Source of the DNA: UBA11524 sp963642705
GTDB taxonomy: Bacteria > Bacillota > Clostridia > Christensenellales > Aristaeellaceae
Assembly: GCA_963642705.1 (NCBI GenBank)
Contig: CAVIHU010000012.1
Coordinates: 1 to 56,808 of the forward strand
Length of the DNA stretch: 56,808 nucleotides
Reading direction: 5' to 3'
Each line of letters begins with the position of its first letter. Position 1 is the first letter of the stretch. The translations under genes were made by a program, and so were the position numbers. The notes below the pieces were generated by a model, which was not told where the DNA came from, ran no database searches, and saw only the letters and a list, made by a program, of their open reading frames with translations. Positions 51,633 through 56,808 of this stretch are shown here, in pieces.

Positions 51633-52271
51633 ATGAAGAAAGCGATCGTGGGTAAGAAGATCGGCATGACGCAGATCTTCACCGAAGATGGCCGTCTTGT
51701 TCCGGTCACTGTGATCAAGGCCGGCCCCTGCACGGTTGTGCAGACCAAGACAGTCGAGTCTGACGGCTACAACGCCGTCCAGGTCGGCTTTGGCGAGCTG
51801 ACCGAGAAGCGTGCTGAGAAGCTGCTCAGCAAGCCGGTTCAGGGTCACTACAAGAAGGCTGGCGTCGAGGCAAAGCGCGTGCTGCGCGAGTTCCGCTTTG
51901 ATGACTGCACCGGCTACAAGGTCAATGACGTGCTGAAGGTCGACCAGTTCGCTGCCGGCGATAAGATCGACGTAACCGGCACCTCCAAGGGTCACGGATT
52001 TACCGGTCCGGTTGCCCGCTGGAATCAGCACACCGGCCCCATGGCGCACGGCTCCAAGTATCACCGCGGCGTCGGCTCCATGTCCGCAAACTCCGATCCT
52101 TCCCGCGTGTTCAAGAACAAGCACATGGGCGGCCATTACGGCGTGGATCGTGTGACTGTTCAGAACCTGGAAGTCGTGTCTGTGGATGCAGAGCGCGACC
52201 TGCTGCTGGTCAAGGGCGCTGTCCCGGGTGCCAACGAGGGTCTGCTTATCATCCGCGACACGGTCAAGTGA
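51633..52271 (+). CDS. rplC: 50S ribosomal protein L3
   Basis: Early large-subunit assembly protein near the peptidyl transferase centre. The 212 residues begin KKAIVGKKIGMTQIF, the usual L3 start, and carry GKGFTGPV-like GHGFTGPVARWNQH and the VGSMSANSDPSRVFKNKHM loop (in outline). GCAGGAGG precedes the ATG. Confidence 0.97.
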   Translation: MKKAIVGKKIGMTQIFTEDGRLVPVTVIKAGPCTVVQTKTVESDGYNAVQVGFGELTEKRAEKLLSKPVQGHYKKAGVEAKRVLREFRFDDCTGYKVNDVLKVDQFAAGDKIDVTGTSKGHGFTGPVARWNQHTGPMAHGSKYHRGVGSMSANSDPSRVFKNKHMGGHYGVDRVTVQNLEVVSVDAERDLLLVKGAVPGANEGLLIIRDTVK

Positions 52272-52292
52272 TGCCGCGAGGAGGATTGAACA

Positions 52293-52916
52293 ATGGCTAA
52301 GACTGCTCTTTACAATATGGAAGGCACGGCCATTGGCGAGATTGAACTGAGCGATGCGATCTTCGCGTCCGACGTTAATGTCGCCGCTATGCATCTGGTC
52401 GTCCGTTCCTATCTGGCCGCTCAGCGCCAGGGCACACAGAGTGCCAAGACCCGCACCGAGGTCCGCGGCGGCGGTCGCAAGATCTACCGTCAGAAGGGCA
52501 CCGGCAATGCTCGCCATCATGGCAACCGCGCTCCGCAGTTCCGTCACGGCGGCGTTGTGTTCGCGCCCAAGCCCCGCGATTATGTGATCGATGTGCCGAA
52601 GAAGGTTCGCCGCCTTGCTTTCAAGAGCGCGATGACCTCCAAGCTCAACGATGGCGACATCATCGTGCTCGATGAGCTGACCCTTGCGGAAGGCAAGACG
52701 AAGCTGATGGACAAGGTGCTCAAGCAGATCGGTGCCGAGAAGAAGGCGCTGGTTGTGCTGCCCGAGAAGGACGAGAAAGTGGTTCGCGCAACGGCCAACC
52801 TGCCGCAGGCAAAGACCACCTATGTCAACACCCTGAATGTCTACGATATCCTGAACGCCGGCAAGGTCGTCCTGACCAAGGCTGCCGTCGCTTCTGTTGA
52901 GGAGGTGTACGCATAA
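52293..52916 (+). CDS. rplD: 50S ribosomal protein L4
   Basis: Large-subunit protein lining the exit tunnel. The 207 residues include the tunnel loop region RSEV-like TRTEVRGGGRKIYRQKGT and the RHGNRAPQFRHGGVVF segment (in outline). In enterobacteria L4 represses its own operon, so it is the natural candidate ligand of the leader at 51146. Stop overlaps rplW start by one base. Confidence 0.97.
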   Translation: MAKTALYNMEGTAIGEIELSDAIFASDVNVAAMHLVVRSYLAAQRQGTQSAKTRTEVRGGGRKIYRQKGTGNARHHGNRAPQFRHGGVVFAPKPRDYVIDVPKKVRRLAFKSAMTSKLNDGDIIVLDELTLAEGKTKLMDKVLKQIGAEKKALVVLPEKDEKVVRATANLPQAKTTYVNTLNVYDILNAGKVVLTKAAVASVEEVYA

Positions 52917-53221
52917 TGAAGTCCGTGCATGACGTAATCATCCGCCCGGTGCTGACCGAAAAGGCGTACAACAGCATGGCCGATAAGAAGTATGTCTTCG
53001 AAGTTGATGTCCATGCAACCAAGACGGAAATCAAGCAGGCCGTCGAAGCTGTTTTCGCTGAGGACGGCGTGAAGGTCGAAAAGGTCAACACCCTGCGCAC
53101 GATGGGTAAAGTGAAGCGTCAGGGCCGCACCGAAGGCCGCACTCCGGAAGTCAAGAAAGCCTATGTTCAGCTGAAGAAGGACTCTAAGCCGATTAAGTTC
53201 TTCGAAGGCATGGGCGAGTAA
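52916..53221 (+). CDS. rplW: 50S ribosomal protein L23
   Basis: Exit-site protein and docking platform for trigger factor and SRP. The 101 residues open with DVIIRPVLTEKAYNSM and hold YVFEVDVHATKTEIKQAVEA, both typical of L23. The TAATG junction with rplD and the normal operon place confirm it. Confidence 0.97.
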   Translation: MKSVHDVIIRPVLTEKAYNSMADKKYVFEVDVHATKTEIKQAVEAVFAEDGVKVEKVNTLRTMGKVKRQGRTEGRTPEVKKAYVQLKKDSKPIKFFEGMGE

Positions 53222-53240
53222 AGCAGGGAGGACAAGAAAC

Positions 53241-54071
53241 ATGGCTATCCGCACTTATAAGCCGACTTCGCCCGCCCGGCGCTTTATGTCGGTTCTGACC
53301 TATGAGGAAATCACCAAGAAGGCACCTGAGAAGAGCCTGGTGGAATACCTCAAGAAGAATGCCGGCCGCAACAAGCAGGGCAAAATCACCGTCCGTCATC
53401 AGGGCGGCGGCAACAAGATCAAGTACCGTGTGATCGACTTCAAGCGCAACAAGCTGGACATCCCGGCGAAGGTTGCCGCAATCGAGTACGATCCGAACCG
53501 CAGCGCCTTCATCGCTCTGCTGTTTTACGCTGACGGCGAGAAGCGCTACATCCTCGCTCCGCTCGGTCTGAACGTAGGCGACACGGTCGTTTCCTCTGAG
53601 ACGGCTGACATTAAGCCCGGCAATACGCTGCCGCTTGGCAACATCCCGGTCGGCACGCTGATCCACAACCTGGAGCTCAAGCCCGGTCGCGGCGGTCAAC
53701 TCGTCCGCTCCGCCGGTCTGAGCGCTCAGCTGATGGCGAAGGAGAACGGTTTCGCGACTGTTCGTCTTCCTTCCGGCGAAATGCGCAAGCTGCCGCTGAA
53801 CGCGAAGGCGACCATCGGCACCGTCGGCAACACCGATCATGAGAATGTCCGCCTGGGCAAGGCTGGTCGTGTCCGTCATATGGGCATCCGTCCGACTGTC
53901 CGCGGCGTCGTCATGAACCCGAACGATCACCCGCATGGCGGCGGCGAGGGCAAGAGCCCCGTTGGTCTGCCCGCTCCTGTGACTCCGTGGGGCAAGCCCG
54001 CTCTGGGCCTGAAGACCCGCAAGCACAAGAAGTACTCCAACAAGATGATCGTGAAGCGCGCTGGCAAGTAA
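53241..54071 (+). CDS. rplB: 50S ribosomal protein L2
   Basis: Large-subunit core protein important for subunit association and peptidyl transfer. The 276 residues begin MAIRTYKPTSPARRF, include GRNKQGKITVRHQGGG, and carry the NPNDHPHGGGEGK loop with the conserved His implicated in function. AGGGAGGA ribosome site. Confidence 0.98.
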   Translation: MAIRTYKPTSPARRFMSVLTYEEITKKAPEKSLVEYLKKNAGRNKQGKITVRHQGGGNKIKYRVIDFKRNKLDIPAKVAAIEYDPNRSAFIALLFYADGEKRYILAPLGLNVGDTVVSSETADIKPGNTLPLGNIPVGTLIHNLELKPGRGGQLVRSAGLSAQLMAKENGFATVRLPSGEMRKLPLNAKATIGTVGNTDHENVRLGKAGRVRHMGIRPTVRGVVMNPNDHPHGGGEGKSPVGLPAPVTPWGKPALGLKTRKHKKYSNKMIVKRAGK

Positions 54072-54104
54072 TCGCGCATCCTACAGGAAGGAGGCAGCCA
54101 ACCA

Positions 54105-54383
54105 ATGAGCCGCTCTATTAAGAAGGGCCCCTATGTTGAATCTGCGCTGATGAAGCGCATTGTTGAAATGAACAAGTCCGGTAAGAAGAACGTGGTCAAG
54201 ACATGGTCCCGTTCCTCCACGATTTTCCCGGAATTTGTCGGCCATACTGTCGCTGTGCATGACGGTCGCAAGCACGTGCCGGTCTACGTGACGGAGGACA
54301 TGGTCGGTCACAAGCTGGGCGAGTTCGCGCCCACCCGCACCTTCAAGGGTCACGCGGGTGACAAGGCGACGGTCCGCAAGTAA
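54105..54383 (+). CDS. rpsS: 30S ribosomal protein S19
   Basis: Small-subunit head protein forming a complex with S13. The 92 residues begin MSRSIKKGPYVESALMKRI and end in GHAGDKATVRK; RSSTIFPEFVGHTVAVHDG is the family signature. AAGGAGG site upstream. Confidence 0.97.
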   Translation: MSRSIKKGPYVESALMKRIVEMNKSGKKNVVKTWSRSSTIFPEFVGHTVAVHDGRKHVPVYVTEDMVGHKLGEFAPTRTFKGHAGDKATVRK

Positions 54384-54401
54384 GAGAGGAGCTGAAACGA
54401 T

Positions 54402-54791
54402 ATGGCAACCCGTTCGAAGGTAAAGACGCAGCTTCGTCATGAGAATGCCGACAAGCGTCCGAAGGCAATTGCTAAGTACGTTCGCATCTCTCCTCGCAAG
54501 GTGAAGATCGTTGTTGATCTGATCCGCGGCAAGAATGTGGACGAAGCCGCCGCAATTCTGACCTACACCCCCAAGGCCGCTTCCCCCGTTGTGCTCAAGG
54601 TGCTCAACAGCGCCATCGCCAACGCGGTGAACAATCAGGACATGGATCGCAAGGAGCTGTACGTCGCTGAGGTTTACGCGAATCCCGGCCCGACGCTCAA
54701 GCGCTACGTTGCTCGCAGCCGCGGCAGCGCGTCCCCCATGCTCAAGCGCACCAGCCACATCAGCGTGGTGCTGGACCAGAAGAAGGCGTAA
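54402..54791 (+). CDS. rplV: 50S ribosomal protein L22
   Basis: Tunnel protein whose hairpin loop helps sense nascent chains. The 129 residues include KYVRISPRKVKIVVDLIRGK and the C-terminal GRASPMLKRTSHI-like loop, here RGSASPMLKRTSHISVVL. The ~20 extra N-terminal residues (MATRSKVKTQLRHENADKR) are a mild extension compared with the usual ~110. Confidence 0.97.
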   Translation: MATRSKVKTQLRHENADKRPKAIAKYVRISPRKVKIVVDLIRGKNVDEAAAILTYTPKAASPVVLKVLNSAIANAVNNQDMDRKELYVAEVYANPGPTLKRYVARSRGSASPMLKRTSHISVVLDQKKA

Positions 54792-54803
54792 GGAGGTTTA
54801 TCC

Positions 54804-55472
54804 ATGGGTCAGAAAGTCAATCCCCACGGAGCTCGCGTGGGCGTCATCTTCGGCTGGAGCACCCGCTGGTATGCCGAGAAGAAGGACTTTGCCAATTATC
54901 TGGTTGAGGACTTCAAGCTCCGCAAGATGATCAAGGAAAAGTACTACGCTGCCGGCATCAGCAGCATCGATATTGAGCGCACCGCTAAGGACGTGACCGT
55001 GAATATCAAGACCAGCAAGCCTGGTATCATCATCGGTCCGAAGGGCGCCACCATCGAACTGCTGAAGAACGAGGTCACCAAGCAGCTCGGTCATCCGGCT
55101 CAGATCAACGTCATGGAGATCAAGCAGCCCGACGCCGATGCACAGCTGGTGGCGGAGAACATCGCCCAGCAGCTGGAGAAGCGCATCAGCTTCCGCCGTG
55201 CCCTCAAGCAGGCACAGCAGCGCGCGATGAAGCTTCCGGGCGTTAAGGGTATCAAGACGTGTGTTTCCGGTCGTGTCGGCGGCGCGGACATTGCCCGCAC
55301 CGAGCACTATCATGACGGTTCCATTCCGCTGCAGACCCTGCGCGCCAATATCGACTACGGCTTCGCTGAAGCCAAGACCACCTATGGCCGTCTGGGCGTG
55401 AAGGTTTGGATCTACAAGGGTCAGATCCTGCCCAAGGCCAAGAAGGCGCCGGTTGCGAAGGAGGTTAAGTAA
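54804..55472 (+). CDS. rpsC: 30S ribosomal protein S3
   Basis: Head protein at the mRNA entry site with an N-terminal KH domain. The 222 residues begin MGQKVNPHGARVGVI, carry the KH GIIIGPKGATIELLK loop, and have the C-terminal signature GVKGIKTCVSGRVGGADIAR. AAGGAGG site; rplP follows after 3 bases. Confidence 0.98.
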   Translation: MGQKVNPHGARVGVIFGWSTRWYAEKKDFANYLVEDFKLRKMIKEKYYAAGISSIDIERTAKDVTVNIKTSKPGIIIGPKGATIELLKNEVTKQLGHPAQINVMEIKQPDADAQLVAENIAQQLEKRISFRRALKQAQQRAMKLPGVKGIKTCVSGRVGGADIARTEHYHDGSIPLQTLRANIDYGFAEAKTTYGRLGVKVWIYKGQILPKAKKAPVAKEVK

Positions 55473-55475
55473 TCC

Positions 55476-55916
55476 ATGCTGATGCCCAAGAGAGTCAAGC
55501 GCCGCAAGGTTTTCCGCGGCCGCATGAAGGGTGCTGCCCATCGCGGCAACTTCCTGGCTTACGGTGATTACGGCCTTCAGGCCACTGAGCCCTGCTGGGT
55601 CACCTCTCAGCAGATCGAGGCTGCCCGTATTGCCCTGACCCGCTACACCAAGCGCGGCGGTCAGGTCTGGATCAAGATTTTCCCGGATAAGCCCGTGACC
55701 GAAAAGCCTGCTGAGACCCGCATGGGTTCCGGCAAGGGCTCGCCGGAATACTGGGTTGCTGTGGTTAAGCCCGGTCGCGTCCTGTTCGAAATCGCAGGCG
55801 TGCCTGAGGATGCCGCCCGTGAGGCGCTGCGTCTTGCCGCCCACAAGCTGCCCCTGACGACCAAGTTCATCAAGCGTGCTGACGAAGCCGTGACAGAAGC
55901 GGGTGGTGAAGAGTAA
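55476..55916 (+). CDS. rplP: 50S ribosomal protein L16
   Basis: Helps position A-site tRNA. The 146 residues begin MLMPKRVKRRKVFRGRMKG and carry MGSGKGSPEYWVAVVKPGR, the family signature. The first ATG (55476) fits the AAGGAGG site in the end of rpsC. Stop overlaps rpmC start by one base. Confidence 0.97.
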   Translation: MLMPKRVKRRKVFRGRMKGAAHRGNFLAYGDYGLQATEPCWVTSQQIEAARIALTRYTKRGGQVWIKIFPDKPVTEKPAETRMGSGKGSPEYWVAVVKPGRVLFEIAGVPEDAAREALRLAAHKLPLTTKFIKRADEAVTEAGGEE

Positions 55917-56107
55917 TGAAAGCGAATGAATTCACGTCCATGAGCAAGGAACAGCTGACCGAGAAGGTCGCTGAGCTGAAGAAGGATCTCTTCACCCTTC
56001 GTTTCCAGCTCGCTACCGGCCAGCTGCAGAACACCATGCAGATTACTGCGGTGAAGCGCGACATTGCCCGCGCCAAGACCGTGCTGCGCCAGATGGAGCA
56101 GGCGTAA
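55916..56107 (+). CDS. rpmC: 50S ribosomal protein L29
   Basis: Small two-helix protein near the exit tunnel. The 63 residues include the signature LRFQLATGQLQNTMQI and the C-terminal VKRDIARAKTVLRQ. TAATG coupling to rplP. Confidence 0.96.
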   Translation: MKANEFTSMSKEQLTEKVAELKKDLFTLRFQLATGQLQNTMQITAVKRDIARAKTVLRQMEQA

Positions 56108-56135
56108 GTGAGATTGGAAGGAGGCAGCTGCTGCC

Positions 56136-56411
56136 ATGTCTGAAACGAACAACAATCAGGAGCGCGGACTGCGCAAGACCCGTATCGGTGTCGTCGTGTC
56201 CGATAAGATGGACAAGACCGTCACCATTCAGATCAAGACGCGCGTTCGTCATCCCCTGTACGGCAAGATCATGAACCAGACCTCGAAGCTCAAGGTTCAT
56301 GACGAAAACAATGAGTGCGGCATCGGCGACACTATCCGCGTGATGGAAACTCGTCCGCTGTCCCGCGACAAGCGCTGGCGCCTGGTCGAGATCATCGAGA
56401 AGGCCAAGTAA
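56136..56411 (+). CDS. rpsQ: 30S ribosomal protein S17
   Basis: Early 16S rRNA-binding protein. The 91 residues begin with a short polar lead (MSETNNNQERGLRKTRIGVV) and hold VSDKMDKTVTIQIKTRVRHP and the signature GDTIRVMETRPLSRDKRWRL. AAGGAGG site upstream. Confidence 0.97.
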   Translation: MSETNNNQERGLRKTRIGVVVSDKMDKTVTIQIKTRVRHPLYGKIMNQTSKLKVHDENNECGIGDTIRVMETRPLSRDKRWRLVEIIEKAK

Positions 56412-56441
56412 TCCCGCTGTCATGTAAGGAGGAAAAAACCT

Positions 56442-56808
56442 ATGATTCAGCCGCAAACCCGGCTTAAGGTCGCCGATAACTCCGGCGCCAAGGAAATCAT
56501 GTGCATCCGCGTGCTGGGCGGTTCTTTCCGGCGTGACGGTTCCATCGGTGATGTCATCGTGGCCAGCGTCAAGACCGCGAACCCCGGCGGCACCGTGAAG
56601 AAGGGCGACGTCGTCAAGGCGGTCATCGTCCGTATGCGCAAGAACAAGCGGCGTCCCGACGGCTCCTACATCAAGTTCGACGATAACGCTGCCGTTATCA
56701 TCAACGATGCCAAGCTGCCGCGCGGAACCCGTATCTTTGGACCAGTTGCCCGTGAGCTGCGCGAGAAGGACTTCATGAAGATCGTCTCCCTGGCTCCCGA
56801 AGTTCTGT
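56442..56808 (+). CDS. rplN: 50S ribosomal protein L14 (stop codon cut off)
   Basis: Large-subunit protein at the subunit interface. Begins MIQPQTRLKVADNSGAKEIM after AAGGAGG; GGSFRRDGSIGDVIVASVK is typical. All 122 expected codons (through EVL) are present and the window ends with the first base of the stop codon. Confidence 0.97.
   Translation, partial: MIQPQTRLKVADNSGAKEIMCIRVLGGSFRRDGSIGDVIVASVKTANPGGTVKKGDVVKAVIVRMRKNKRRPDGSYIKFDDNAAVIINDAKLPRGTRIFGPVARELREKDFMKIVSLAPEVL

Noticed and set aside
1..56808. tRNA, rRNA, CRISPR arrays, prophage or transposase genes
   Set aside because: I found no cloverleaf-like sequence, rRNA segment, regular direct repeats or phage/transposase motifs by reading.

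Overview
The window reads as chromosomal DNA of a GC-rich anaerobic Clostridia-type Firmicute, probably a gut or rumen fibre degrader. This is inferred from strong AGGAGG ribosome sites, sigma-A promoters with extended -10 elements, a pyrK/pyrD1B pair together with pyrBI, short Gram-positive signal peptides, glycosidases with permuted GH3 architecture, and the standard Firmicutes S10 ribosomal operon. I cannot name the species.

Layout. 109-7598: de novo pyrimidine operon pyrC-pyrK-pyrD-pyrF-pyrE, then an ABC-2 type ATPase/permease pair, then pyrB-pyrI, with one strong promoter and one terminator. 7624-8359: a small secreted protein of unknown function. 8359-16842 (minus strand): a GPH-family sugar symporter, a sugar isomerase/epimerase and three cytoplasmic glycosidases (GH78, GH1, GH2), divergent from an AraC-type regulator (17062-18243). 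This looks like import followed by intracellular breakdown of a rhamnose-containing glycoside. 18316-23034: a TetR repressor divergent from an MMPL/RND exporter and a secreted heptad-repeat protein, with palindromic operators around the promoter.

23337-32573: a family 5 (Opp/Dpp) ABC importer whose binding protein, second permease and both ATPases are all enlarged by insertions, ending in a DUF3899 membrane protein. 32672-42444: an extracellular glycan module with a GH43, a secreted permuted GH3, a secreted InlB-repeat/CBM-like protein and a permuted GH3 with a membrane segment at each end. Together these probably trim plant oligosaccharides outside the cell and import the products; I regard this as the most unusual part of the window.

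42679-46746 (minus): recA with an SOS-like box, a sugar-nucleotide transferase, a polyprenyl-phosphate sugar transferase and a 47-residue small ORF. 46924-50844: a flavin split-barrel protein, a DUF1538 membrane protein, a tandem PII-like regulator and a secreted SH3-like protein. 51111-end: S10 ribosomal protein operon (rpsJ to rplN) with a structured leader; the window ends one base into the rplN stop codon.

A palindromic repeat of about 48 bp occurs three times, each time downstream of a gene end, twice directly at the stop codon. All assignments are from reading motifs by eye; no database search was run.
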